Shown: positions 1-7,583 of the stretch, piece after piece
Numbering within the stretch: position 1 is the first letter of the stretch
How the letters are laid out: each line of letters opens with the position of its first letter
Assembly: GCA_036557225.1 (NCBI GenBank)
Contig: DATBHX010000142.1
Span: forward strand, 7,936-71,935
Direction of reading: 5' to 3'
DNA length: 64,000 nucleotides
Source of the DNA: Angelobacter sp036557225
GTDB taxonomy: Bacteria; Acidobacteriota; Terriglobia; Terriglobales; Acidobacteriaceae
Made by a program: the position numbers and the translations under genes
Notes under the pieces: model-generated
Databases searched by the model: none
What the model saw: only the letters and a program-made list of their open reading frames with translations
What the model was told of the DNA's origin: nothing

Positions 1-2
1 CG

Positions 3-518
3 AAGTATGCCGCGGCATGGACGCTGCTGGGGCAGGTCCAGATGGACCAGCGCCAGGCGTCGCAGGCGGCGGAGTCATGCGGACAGGCGCGTGCGGCCGA
101 TCCGAACTATATACCCAGCTATCTCTGCCTGGCCGATATCGCTGCGCACCAGGAGAAGTGGAACGTGGTGGCGGACCTGACCAGCCAGGCGGCGGCGCTG
201 CATCCGGTGCGCGCGCCGGGCGTCTACTACTACAACTGCATTGCCAATTTTTATCTGCGGCAATGGGACGCGGCGGAAAAAAGCGGGTTGCAGGCCGTGG
301 ACGAAGCCGGCAAGCAGCTGCCGCAGGTCTACTGGCTGCTGGCCAAGGTCTACGAGCAGAAGGGCGATCGCGTGAACGAGGCGGCGCAGCTGCGCGAGTT
401 CCTGAAGGCGGCGCCGCATGATCCTGACGCCGCGGCAGCGCGCCACGTGCTCGAGCAGATTGAGAGCCAGGCGGGCAGCGGCGTATCGGACAATCAGAAG
501 CCGCCGGAGAAGAAGTAA
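3..518 (+). CDS. TPR-repeat protein, C-terminal fragment
   Basis: The frame is open from the window edge, so the start lies upstream and only the last ~171 residues are visible. They form helical pairs typical of tetratricopeptide repeats (for example the stretch with YIPSYLCLADIAAHQEKW and the one with QVYWLLAKVYEQKGD). The protein ends in a charged, low-complexity KPPEKK tail. TPRs mediate protein-protein contacts; the partner and any N-terminal domain are outside the window. The family is clear, the function is not. Confidence 0.85.
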   Translation, partial: KYAAAWTLLGQVQMDQRQASQAAESCGQARAADPNYIPSYLCLADIAAHQEKWNVVADLTSQAAALHPVRAPGVYYYNCIANFYLRQWDAAEKSGLQAVDEAGKQLPQVYWLLAKVYEQKGDRVNEAAQLREFLKAAPHDPDAAAARHVLEQIESQAGSGVSDNQKPPEKK

Positions 519-581
519 AAGACGGGGTGAACGGCAGGCGATCTTTGATTCGAAAGTTCAGACGACCTGGCTGTTCAGTTC

Positions 582-610
582 AATCCGCGAATATCCGCGT
601 TCATCCGCCG
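582..610. repeat. TCCGCG short-period repeat
   Basis: Three near-periodic TCCGCG/TCCGCC units about 11 bases apart lie in the gap between the TPR gene and the minus-strand small ORFs. It looks like a member of a dispersed intergenic repeat family, but only this copy was seen in the window. The rest of the gap holds nothing recognised. Confidence 0.35.
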
Positions 611-666
611 TAGCTGTTTTGGTTGTTGGCTCTTGGCTTTCGCTGCTAGTTGATCGCTGACAGCTT

Positions 667-888
667 TTATGCGCTCTGCCGTTCGCTCTCTTTTTCTTTT
701 TCTGCAGGGACGAGCAACTCGAAGCGCACCAGTTTGTCGCATTTGTTGCATGCGGGAAAACGTTCCCGGGCTTTGAAGGTAGCTTTGTGAGGCAGGCGAT
801 GCTGCGCGTGGGAAACTTTATAGATTCCCGCTTTCGGAACGAGTTCCCCAGGTTTGTAGATTGTCTTGGTGGTGGAATCTGAATCCAT
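667..888 (-). CDS. Small CxxC protein, paralogue of its upstream neighbour
   Basis: A 73-residue protein with a compact core: KPGELVPKAGIYKVSH, then a CNKC motif at about residues 47-50 and a VRFELL strand. The pattern GEL-x-GIY-x(n)-FP-x-C-x2-C-x4-VR is shared with the gene immediately upstream on the same strand, so the two are paralogues. A single CxxC is too little for a classical zinc ribbon unless the protein dimerises. The start lies inside the 3' end of the upstream gene (71-base overlap). The C-terminus is a charged EKEKESERQ tail. It resembles small acidobacterial conserved hypotheticals; function unknown. Confidence 0.6.
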   Translation of the reverse strand: MDSDSTTKTIYKPGELVPKAGIYKVSHAQHRLPHKATFKARERFPACNKCDKLVRFELLVPAEKEKESERQSA

Positions 889-1189
889 GGGCCCTGCCGA
901 GTTGCACTGTCGGCGTAGAAATATGAGTCTTCATGGAGTAGCCGGGGTTGTCTCCCCCGGCTTCATGGAAGTCTTCATCTTCGGAGATGTGCGGCACCGG
1001 TCGCACCAGCCTGTAACGAACGTTCTCACCGCACTGGCGGCAGAACGGGAAATAGGTATGGCGCATCAGGAGTACGGTGGCGCGTGAGTCGTCAACATGG
1101 CAGATCTCGTAGATTCCGGAGTGCTGGATCAGCTCACCGGGATTCAGAGTGCAGTCAGTTTGGTCAAAGTCAAGGCGTTTGTCCGTCAT
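818..1189 (-). CDS. Small CxxC protein, first of a paralogous pair
   Basis: About 123 residues from the ATG at 1189, chosen because an AGGAG box lies about 12 bases upstream; a longer reading from 1267 lacks this support. The core NPGELIQHSGIYEICH ... FPFCRQCGENVRYRLVRP matches the downstream paralogue. The last ~55 residues are not shared and are encoded across a GC-rich hairpin (AGCCGGGG/CCCCGGCT, 940-962), so the C-terminus may be a read-through extension after an ancestral stop was lost. Function unknown; a zinc-binding or redox role of the CxxC is conjecture. Confidence 0.55.
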   Translation of the reverse strand: MTDKRLDFDQTDCTLNPGELIQHSGIYEICHVDDSRATVLLMRHTYFPFCRQCGENVRYRLVRPVPHISEDEDFHEAGGDNPGYSMKTHISTPTVQLGRAHGFRFHHQDNLQTWGTRSESGNL

Positions 1190-1378
1190 TAGATCACGCT
1201 CCTGTTGATTTCGCTGATTTTGCGGACTTTCGACGCCTGGCCAGAAAAGCATCAATAAAAATGACATCGACCAGGCACAGCCCGGTCGTGAGAGGGGAAC
1301 GGTCTCAGTATTGTCCGCTATTGATTAAGATGCCGGTTAGACGGCGCAGGTTTGCATGGCAGTCAAACCCAGAGAGGG

Positions 1379-1407
1379 TTGCTCTTCCTGCTATCTTCCT
1401 GTAAAAT
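1379..1407 (+). promoter_or_regulatory. Candidate sigma-70 promoter for rpmB
   Basis: TTGCTC at 1379-1384 and TAAAAT at 1402-1407 are separated by 17 bases, a standard spacing, and lie 66 bases upstream of the rpmB start. The gap 1190-1472 holds no gene. Prediction by eye only. Confidence 0.4.
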
Positions 1408-1472
1408 TTACCTTTAACTAAGCGCTCTGAAAGCTTCTAGCCTCTTCTGAGTCACTTTCTGGAGTTATTCAA

Positions 1473-1664
1473 ATGGCACAAGTTTGCGACATCTGCGGCA
1501 AAGGTCCGCAATTTGGAAACAAGATCAGCCACGCCCACAACGTGAGCCGCCGCCGCTGGAATGTCAACCTTCGTCCCGTTCGCGCCCGCGTCAACGGCGC
1601 TAACAAGCGCGTCCGCGTCTGCACCACCTGCTTGAAGTCCGGCAAGGTCGTTAAAGCATCCTAA
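1473..1664 (+). CDS. rpmB: 50S ribosomal protein L28
   Basis: A 63-residue protein of the expected length for L28, a basic component of the large ribosomal subunit. It starts MAQVCDICGKGPQFGN, with the CxxC of the zinc-binding L28 type, followed by SHAHNVSRRRWNVNL and the second CxxC-type element VCTTCLKSGKV near the end. TGGAG lies about 9 bases before the ATG, and a strong hairpin terminator follows, so it is probably a single-gene transcript. It is the only plus-strand gene between two minus-strand groups. Confidence 0.97.
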   Translation: MAQVCDICGKGPQFGNKISHAHNVSRRRWNVNLRPVRARVNGANKRVRVCTTCLKSGKVVKAS

Positions 1665-1689
1665 GTCGCGCGATTTTCTGCGAAATCAA

Positions 1690-1720
1690 AAAGGCCTCCC
1701 CTACAGGAGGCCTTTATTTT
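1690..1720 (+). terminator. Rho-independent terminator after rpmB
   Basis: A perfect 10-bp stem, AAAGGCCTCC (1690-1699) with GGAGGCCTTT (1706-1715), six-base loop, followed by ATTTT. It lies 25 bases after the rpmB stop codon. Confidence 0.9.
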
Positions 1721-1785
1721 CCTTGCTGCTCTCGATCTTCTGCTCGTGCCCAGATTGACGCTCGCCTTCAGCCCATTAAACTCGC

Positions 1786-1813
1786 GGGCTGAATGCTGAT
1801 TGCTGATTGCTTA
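1786..1813. repeat. GCTGAATGCTGATTGCTGATT-type dispersed repeat
   Basis: GCTGAATGCTGA followed by further TTGCTGA units abuts the 3' end of the minus-strand beta-barrel gene. Related copies occur at 11444-11535 (as an inverted pair) and 44976-45010. Confidence 0.6.
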
Positions 1814-2425
1814 GAACCGCAGTACGATTCCGCCGCCGGCCAGGACATTGTGATGGTGCAATCCGCCGTCGTTGCCGTTCAGCACGCTGACCAGGCCAAA
1901 ATTCGGTTCACCCGTGACATAGTCGCGTACCTCGGCGCGAAGGCCGACCGCCGGCAGCAGTTTGAAGTCGAGTCCACCACCGTACTGTACCGCGCCCTTG
2001 TTGGTGTTACCGGTATCGAGCGAATATCGTGCCCAGCCGCCGCCGAAGCTGACCCACGGTGCAATCGGCGAAGCTGGAAGCAATTTCAGCCGCAGGCTTG
2101 GTGTAACAAACACAGTGGAAATGTGGTTAATCACCGTAGACGGCGAAGTCGACGTCGTGATCTTGGTTGACGGGATTCCCGCGACCGGCACTTCGAAGCT
2201 CAACGACGCCGCTCCGGCATTGAGCACTCTCAGCCCCAGTGTGCCTTCAAGGAAAAGATGGCTGTCTGTCTTGAGTTTGCTGGCTGCAGCAACGCTGGTG
2301 ATAAATGTCGACTGCGTATCCGACACGAACGACCCGCCGGCCACAAACGATACATCTGCATTCTGCGCGACCGCCGCCACCGTCGAAACACACACCATCG
2401 CCATCAGGATGAAAAAACGCTTCAT
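1811..2425 (-). CDS. Small outer-membrane beta-barrel protein, tandem copy 1
   Basis: 204 residues with a clear Sec signal peptide (MKRFFILMAMVCVSTVAAVAQ), preceded by AAAGGAG. The mature part alternates hydrophobic and polar residues as in a small beta-barrel, with a Gly-rich stretch WVSFGGGWARYSL, a YGGGLDFK strand and a terminal aromatic (ending GGGIVLRF) of the kind recognised by the BAM complex. It is a paralogue of the next upstream gene; a third, deleted copy follows. The family resembles the outer membrane protein beta-barrel domain class; transported substrate unknown. Confidence 0.75.
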   Translation of the reverse strand: MKRFFILMAMVCVSTVAAVAQNADVSFVAGGSFVSDTQSTFITSVAAASKLKTDSHLFLEGTLGLRVLNAGAASLSFEVPVAGIPSTKITTSTSPSTVINHISTVFVTPSLRLKLLPASPIAPWVSFGGGWARYSLDTGNTNKGAVQYGGGLDFKLLPAVGLRAEVRDYVTGEPNFGLVSVLNGNDGGLHHHNVLAGGGIVLRF

Positions 2426-2570
2426 TCAAGCTCCTTTACTGGCCGCTCTGAAAATTTTGTAAGCTGGATTGTGAGATGCACATCCAGCCGCCGGGTTGGC
2501 TGGGATTCTCCCTGCATGGGTGCCTGAATGGTAACCAAAGGCCTTGCCTGTGCGTGCTTTTTCGCTGCGT

Positions 2571-3191
2571 TTAGAATCGCAGCACAATTCCGCCGCCGGC
2601 CAGCACATTGTTGTGACGCAATCCGCCCGTATTGGCCAACTGGATCACGTTCAGGTCCGGGTCGGCCGTGATGAAATCCCTTATCTCTGCGCGAAAGGCC
2701 AGGAGCGGCAGTCCTGTCTTGAAATCCAATCCTCCGCCGAACTGAAGAGCAGGCTTGTTCGACGTGTTTCCTGAATCCAGGGAATAGTGCGCCCAGCCGC
2801 CGCCGATGCTGGCCCAGGGTGAAATCGCGGCAGCGGGGAGCACCTTGAATCGCAGTGACGGCGTAACGAATAGAGTCGAGAGGTGATCAACAACCTGCGA
2901 AGGCGCTAGGGCGACTGTCAGCTTCTGTCCTGACATTCCCGCCACGGGTAATTCCAGAGTCAGCGAAGCAGCCTTGGCATCCAGCATCCTGAACCCGAGC
3001 GTGCCTTCGAAAAAGATGTGGTGGTCCGTCTGGAGAGTTGGACCAAAGGCAGTCGTTGAGGGAGTTAGCGCCGTCACGCCCTGCGTGTCAGATACAAACG
3101 ATCCGCCAACCGTAAATGCAATATCGGCCTTCTGCGCCAGTGCCGCCGTTGCCACACACATCACCGCCATCAGGATAAGAAAGCGTTTCAT
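2571..3191 (-). CDS. Small outer-membrane beta-barrel protein, tandem copy 2
   Basis: 206 residues from the ATG at 3191, chosen because it has a GAAGGAG box and starts a signal peptide (MKRFLILMAVMCVATAALAQ); 20 upstream in-frame residues are probably leader DNA. It aligns end to end with copy 1: FVSDTQ near the N-terminus, GTLGFRMLDAKAASL, FVTPSLRFKVLP, GGGWAHYSLDSGNT and terminal GGGIVLRF. Such conserved Gly and aromatic positions fit an eight-stranded barrel. Shared leader sequences suggest the two copies are expressed similarly. The substrate is unknown. Confidence 0.75.
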   Translation of the reverse strand: MKRFLILMAVMCVATAALAQKADIAFTVGGSFVSDTQGVTALTPSTTAFGPTLQTDHHIFFEGTLGFRMLDAKAASLTLELPVAGMSGQKLTVALAPSQVVDHLSTLFVTPSLRFKVLPAAAISPWASIGGGWAHYSLDSGNTSNKPALQFGGGLDFKTGLPLLAFRAEIRDFITADPDLNVIQLANTGGLRHNNVLAGGGIVLRF

Positions 3192-3314
3192 GCAAGCTCC
3201 TTCAAAACGGTCTGCAATTTGAATATTGGATTGTGAGATGCACAATCCCAATCAGCGTAGCTGAACTTGTGCACTCTGAACGATAACCAAAGGCCATGCC
3301 CGTGTGCTCTCTTC

Positions 3315-3458
3315 TCAGAAATACAGCATGATTCCGGCGCCAACCAAAACATGGTGGCGACGCGATGAAATTAGTTACGGTCCGGGTCTTTGCGTGATTG
3401 CGACAGCCGAAAACAACGCTAGACTGCAGATAAGCAGAAGAAATCTTCTTTGCAGCAT
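3315..3458 (-). pseudogene. Deletion relic of a third beta-barrel gene
   Basis: From the ATG at 3458, preceded by GAGGAA, the frame reads a signal-peptide-like MLQRRFLLLICSLALFSAV and stops at 3375-3377 after 27 codons. In the same frame just downstream lies RRHHVLVGAGIMLYF and a stop at 3315-3317, which matches the last strand of the two intact copies (NNVLAGGGIVLRF). The N- and C-termini of the gene are thus preserved while about 480 internal bases are missing. Its position is the one expected for unit 3 of the array. Confidence 0.75.
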
Positions 3459-3476
3459 CGTTCCTCACGCGCGCAT

Positions 3477-3863
3477 TTACGCCAGCGCAATCACATCAAT
3501 TTCCACCGCCACATCCTTAGGCAGGCGTGCTACTTCAACCGTGGAACGGGCCGGCGGAGCGTTCTTGCAGATTTTTCCATAGACCTCATTCATCTGCCCG
3601 AACTCGGCCATGTTCTTCAGGAACACCGTGGTCTTCACCACTTTTTCCCAGCTGCTGCCCGCTGCCGCCAGGATCGCCGACAAGTTCTTCAATACCTGCT
3701 CCGTCTGCGCTTCAATGCCGCCTTCAATCAAGTTGCCCGTCGCCGGATCAAACGCCACCTGGCCGGAGATAAACACAAATCCGTTGGCCTTGATCGCCTG
3801 CGAATACGGCCCAATCGCCTTGGGTGCGTTGGCTGTGGAAACAACATCGCGGGTAAAGCTCAT
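3477..3863 (-). CDS. ridA: RidA family enamine/imine deaminase
   Basis: 128 residues, the normal size of the YjgF/YER057c/UK114 family. These trimeric cytosolic proteins hydrolyse reactive 2-aminoacrylate and related imines released by PLP enzymes. Signature segments are APKAIGPYSQAI near the N-terminus, FVFISGQVAFDP, and the C-terminal block with the catalytic Arg (PPARSTVEVARLP) followed by VEIDVIAL. AGAGGAC precedes the ATG. It is followed by the beta-barrel array and preceded by a repeat-bearing gap. Confidence 0.93.
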   Translation of the reverse strand: MSFTRDVVSTANAPKAIGPYSQAIKANGFVFISGQVAFDPATGNLIEGGIEAQTEQVLKNLSAILAAAGSSWEKVVKTTVFLKNMAEFGQMNEVYGKICKNAPPARSTVEVARLPKDVAVEIDVIALA

Positions 3864-3883
3864 GCATGTCCTCTTTTTCTGAA

Positions 3884-4026
3884 ATCCCGAGCGCAGCGAG
3901 GGATCCCTATTACCACCAAGCTTTTATGGATTAATACACCAGTACCGCAAAATTTTCCAACGGACAACTCTACCGTGAACTCTTGAATTTTGGTATGGAT
4001 AGGGTTCCCTCGCTGTGCTCGGGATT
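3884..4026. repeat. Inverted pair of CCCTCGCTGCGCTCGGGAT repeats
   Basis: ATCCCGAGCGCAGCGAGGGATCC (3884-3906) and, in opposite orientation, GGTTCCCTCGCTGTGCTCGGGATTA (4003-4027) flank about 95 bases between ridA and the relA/spoT gene. Each unit is itself palindromic (CGAGCGCAGCGAG). A third copy lies at 55658-55683. Confidence 0.7.
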
Positions 4027-4039
4027 ACAGAAGAACCAA

Positions 4040-6277
4040 CTACACCTTATTCAACCTCTGCACATCGTGTATCCCGGGGATCTTTCTCAGCCCGCTCACC
4101 ACGCGCTCCAAATGCTTAACATCGTCTATATCGATCACAATGTCGATCGTCGCCTGGCTGTTGGCGGTGCGCGCCTCAATGTTGCGGATGTTGGTGTTGT
4201 CGTCAGAGATCACAGCCGTGAGCTGCTTAAGCATGGCTGGACGGTCGTCGCAAAAAACCGTCAGCTTCACCGGATACGCCACCTTCCCATCCGCTTTGCC
4301 CAGCTTCGGCGGCTTGGCCCACTCCACGGCAATCCGCCGGTCAGCCTCATACATCAGGTTGTTCACGTTCGGGCAGCTCACTGCGTGTACCGCTACGCCC
4401 TTGCCGCGAGTCACATAGCCCACAATCGCTTCACCGCGAATCGGATTGCAGCAGCGCGCGCGATACACCAGCAGATCGTTATAGCCCTTTACCTTGATCG
4501 CGCCGTTATCGGCGCTCTGGCCAAAGACCCGTCGTATCACCGTGCCCAGCGTGCTCGTCGGCTTCGGCTCTTCCGCAGCCGGCGTCTCATTCTGGATGTC
4601 CGGCGAAAGTTTCGCCAACACCTGCCTGGCGGAAAACTTTCCATAGCCGATCCCCGCCAGCAGGTCCTGCGGTCCGCCCAACCCGTACTCCTTGGCGATC
4701 TTGTCCATCTCTTTTTCGTCGAAGTCTTTCATCGCCAGGCGGTATTTGCGCGCCTGCTTCTCCATCAGTTTTTTGCCGATCTCAATCGCCCGCTCCCGCT
4801 GATGGATGTTCAACCAATGCCTTATCTTGTTCCGCGCGCGCGTTGACTTGGCAAACCCCAGCCAGTCACGGCTGGGATTGTGCCCCGGCTGCGTCATGAT
4901 CTCCACCACGTCGCCATTGCGCAGCTTGCTCCTGAGCGGCACAATGCGCCCATTCACCTTGGCGCCCACGCACGTGTGTCCGACCTCGGTGTGAATGGCA
5001 TAGGCAAAATCCACGGCGCTGGCGTCGCGCGGCAGGATCACCACCTTGCCCATCGGCGTAAACGTGTACACCTCTTCCGGGTAGAGATCGACCTTCAGCG
5101 TCGACAAAAACTCGCTCGGATCTTTTACGTCCTGCTGCCACTCCACCACCTGCCGCAGCCAGGCCAGCCGTTGCTCGTCCTTGGCGCTTACCGGTGTGCC
5201 ATCTTTATATTTCCAGTGTGCGGCAATGCCTTCTTCCGCCATCTTGTGCATCTCTTCCGTGCGGATCTGCACTTCAAACTGGTGACCGTCTTCGGTGATG
5301 ACCGTGGTATGCAATGATTGGTAGAGGTTCGGCCGCGGCATGGCGATGAAATCCTTGATCCGCCCAGGCACCGGCCGCCACATCTGGTGGATCGCCCCTA
5401 ACACGGTGTAACAGTCTTTTACTGACTTGGTGATGATGCGCACTGCCAGCAGATCGTAAACCTGGTCGACCGTAATACGCTGCCGCAGCAACTTCTGATG
5501 AATGCTGTACAGCCGCTTGATGCGGCTCTCCACCTTCGCATCCACCCCGTTCTCTTTCAGCTTCTGCTGCAGGATCTTGACCACCTTGCTCAGGAACGCC
5601 TCGCCCGCTTTGCGGCGCTGCTCCACCGCCGACCGCACCTGCTCGTAGCCGATCGGATCGACATAACGGAAAGACAGATCTTCCAGTTCGCCGCGCACTT
5701 TGCCCATGCCCAGCCGGTGCGCCAGCGGAGCATAGATTTCCAGCGTCTCCTTCGCTACCTGTTGCCGCCTCTCTTCCGGCAGATGCTTCAACGTGCGCAT
5801 ATTGTGCAGCCGGTCCGCCAGCTTGATCAGCACCACGCGAATATCGTCCACCATGGCCAGCACCATCTTGCGGACGTTCTCCGCCTGGCGCTCCTCCCGG
5901 CTGGCCAGGTTGATCTTGTCGATCTTGGTCACGCCCTCAACAATGTGGACGACCTGCTCACCGAACTCGCGACGTATGTCCTCATGCGTCACCGGCGTGT
6001 CTTCAATGGCGTCATGCAGCAGCCCGGCTGAAATCGCAGTTGAATCCAGTTTGAGATCGGCCAGCACCAGAGAAACTTCCAGAGGATGGATCAGGTATGG
6101 CTCGCCCGAAGCGCGCGTCTGTCCCTGATGATGTTTGAGGGAAAAATCGTAGGCTTTGCGGATGATCTCCAGATCATCCGTTGGACGGTTCTCGACGACC
6201 TTGCCCAGCAACTGCTGGAATTTGCCATTCAGCAGCTTCAGCTCCTTTTGCGAGCCGGCCTGCGGGTTTGTCGCCAT
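4040..6277 (-). CDS. Bifunctional (p)ppGpp synthetase/hydrolase RelA/SpoT
   Basis: 745 residues, a full-length long RSH protein that makes and degrades the alarmone (p)ppGpp. Order: HD hydrolase domain (~40-190) with HPLEV at 64, the HDAIEDT motif at 88-94 and KLADRLHNMRT at 152-162; synthetase domain (~240-355) with RIKRLYSIHQK, YDLLAVRI, SLHTTV and EVQIRT; TGS domain (~400-465, starting EVYTFTPMG); a Cys-containing region (RARCCNP, SCPN); C-terminal ACT domain (~670-745). The RIKD motif in the synthetase domain is of the charged RxKD type usual in bifunctional enzymes rather than the ExDD of RelA-only enzymes. The hydrolase residues look intact. It stands alone between repeat-rich gaps. Confidence 0.95.
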   Translation of the reverse strand: MATNPQAGSQKELKLLNGKFQQLLGKVVENRPTDDLEIIRKAYDFSLKHHQGQTRASGEPYLIHPLEVSLVLADLKLDSTAISAGLLHDAIEDTPVTHEDIRREFGEQVVHIVEGVTKIDKINLASREERQAENVRKMVLAMVDDIRVVLIKLADRLHNMRTLKHLPEERRQQVAKETLEIYAPLAHRLGMGKVRGELEDLSFRYVDPIGYEQVRSAVEQRRKAGEAFLSKVVKILQQKLKENGVDAKVESRIKRLYSIHQKLLRQRITVDQVYDLLAVRIITKSVKDCYTVLGAIHQMWRPVPGRIKDFIAMPRPNLYQSLHTTVITEDGHQFEVQIRTEEMHKMAEEGIAAHWKYKDGTPVSAKDEQRLAWLRQVVEWQQDVKDPSEFLSTLKVDLYPEEVYTFTPMGKVVILPRDASAVDFAYAIHTEVGHTCVGAKVNGRIVPLRSKLRNGDVVEIMTQPGHNPSRDWLGFAKSTRARNKIRHWLNIHQRERAIEIGKKLMEKQARKYRLAMKDFDEKEMDKIAKEYGLGGPQDLLAGIGYGKFSARQVLAKLSPDIQNETPAAEEPKPTSTLGTVIRRVFGQSADNGAIKVKGYNDLLVYRARCCNPIRGEAIVGYVTRGKGVAVHAVSCPNVNNLMYEADRRIAVEWAKPPKLGKADGKVAYPVKLTVFCDDRPAMLKQLTAVISDDNTNIRNIEARTANSQATIDIVIDIDDVKHLERVVSGLRKIPGIHDVQRLNKV

Positions 6278-6683
6278 GTTTCATTATAGCCTGAAAAAAT
6301 GCGGGTTTCTAAATGTCTCCGCAGCTCAGTCGTGGTACGGTTTGAAAGAGTTCTTTATAGGTCCGTCATCCCGAACTCCCGTCAGCGAGCAAGCGTTTTC
6401 TTCAGCTTGCGAGCAGGGGTGAGGGACCTTGCGTTGTCGAAGTTGTCAAACTGTACTAGTACCGCCCATTCTCACTAAAGAGCGTCATCCCGAATCCCCG
6501 TCAACGAGCGCGCAGGCCTTCTCCGGCGCGCGAGTAGGGGTGAGGGACCTGCTCCGCTGCCGCATCGCGTGAGCCGGCTATGCAACAGCCCGGAGGACGG
6601 AATGACTGAGCCCACCACGTAAGAGGTGGCAAACTGTTTCGAAAAACCTCAAGCCCCGTTTACCGGGCGGCACAAAAACTTAG
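6278..6683. other. Repeat-bearing intergenic region
   Basis: No gene is supported in these 406 bases. They hold two copies of a GTCATCCCGA...GAGGGACCT element (see the repeat entry) and, nearer the hydrolase gene, a CCACCACGTAAGAGGTGG hairpin (about 6613-6630). Confidence 0.6.
6365..6550. repeat. Two direct copies of GTCATCCCGA palindromic element
   Basis: Copies at 6365-6429 and 6484-6550. Each begins GTCATCCCGA, contains an inverted pair (GCGAGCAAGCG with GCTTGCGAGC, or GAGCGCGC with GCGCGCGAG) and ends GGGGTGAGGGACCT. Similar elements occur at 9927-10034, 31567-31636 and 33628-33692, always between genes. Confidence 0.75.
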
Positions 6684-7583
6684 TCAATTCGTAGCATTCG
6701 CCCCCTGCAACAGCTTCCTCTTGAAGAAATCCGCTGCCGCGTCGCCCGCCGGAGCCCCGATGGAATGCTCTGCTTCTGGAAACAACTTGATCTCAAATTC
6801 CTTGTGCAACTGGGTCAGCCGGTCGCGCAACATCTTTGCCTGGTTTACCGGGACATTAATATCTCTCTCACCATGCAGGATCAGCACCGGACACTTCAAA
6901 CGGTCCATTCTCAAAATCGATGACCGTTGGATGATCGCCTCTTTCGTCATGCCGGTTTCATCGCGCATGTTCTCGCGCACGCCGCGCAGCGTGCTGTCGT
7001 TGTACAGGCGCTGAAAATCGTAGACGCCGGCGCCAAAGACCGCCGCCTTCACGTCATCCAATTGCACCGAAAGCAGAGACGCTGCCATCCCGCCGCGCGA
7101 GTAGCCATAAATAGCCATGCGGTTCGGGTCCACATAGCTCTCCTTCTGCAGCTTGCGGTAGGCAACCGTCAGCACCGCCAGCGTCTTCGGCCCGACAAAG
7201 TCCGGCGGCCCCTGCGACCTGCCAAATCCCGGCTGCGACACAGACACGCCGGCAAATCCTTCCCGCGCCAGCCGCACTCCCAGCGGAACAAAATCTCTGG
7301 CCGTGCGTTCATACCCCGGAATCAACAGCAAGCCGGGAAACGGCCCGCTGCCTTTCGGCGTGAACGCGATTGCTTCCACGCGCTTTCCCTCAACTTCGTA
7401 ATCCGCGCGGCACACCTTCACGCCCGACTCCAGCGTCGTGCAACCGTCCTTCTCCACGCGCTCAATAACCCTGTCCCAGCCGCCGGGCTGTTGCGCCGGC
7501 AATAAACCGGTCAAGAGGAAACTCAGCGCAATACCTATGGCGAATCCAAGCCTCGTCCTATATCTTGCTCGCAGAACGCTCAT
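6684..7583 (-). CDS. Exported alpha/beta hydrolase (dienelactone hydrolase-like)
   Basis: 299 residues with an N-terminal hydrophobic signal segment (~13-30) ending near PAQQ. The hydrolase fold shows a nucleophile elbow GYSRGG (Ser162), an acid in LHGERDINVP (Asp241) and a His in EAEHSIGAP (His273), in the right order for a Ser-Asp-His triad. An oxyanion-type LLLIPGYERTA strand lies at ~86-95. The fold matches the dienelactone hydrolase/S9 peptidase-like group; the substrate cannot be told. Its ATG overlaps the stop of the upstream gene (ATGA), so the two are translationally coupled. Confidence 0.8.
   Translation of the reverse strand: MSVLRARYRTRLGFAIGIALSFLLTGLLPAQQPGGWDRVIERVEKDGCTTLESGVKVCRADYEVEGKRVEAIAFTPKGSGPFPGLLLIPGYERTARDFVPLGVRLAREGFAGVSVSQPGFGRSQGPPDFVGPKTLAVLTVAYRKLQKESYVDPNRMAIYGYSRGGMAASLLSVQLDDVKAAVFGAGVYDFQRLYNDSTLRGVRENMRDETGMTKEAIIQRSSILRMDRLKCPVLILHGERDINVPVNQAKMLRDRLTQLHKEFEIKLFPEAEHSIGAPAGDAAADFFKRKLLQGANATN

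Larger units (their letters stand above)
1811..3458 (-). repeat. Three-unit tandem duplication of a beta-barrel gene
   Basis: The stop codons of copies 1 and 2 and of the relic lie at 1811, 2571 and 3315, a regular period of about 750-760 bases. The leader regions are duplicated too: GGATTGTGAGATGCACA occurs at 2465-2481 and 3228-3244, and TAACCAAAGGCC at 2532-2543 and 3284-3295. The unit of duplication is therefore gene plus upstream region. Confidence 0.8.

Noticed and set aside
3983..4846. Long open frame opposite the RelA/SpoT gene
   Set aside because: Shadow of a conserved gene with all family motifs; low-complexity Arg/His/Leu composition typical of antisense frames in GC-rich DNA.
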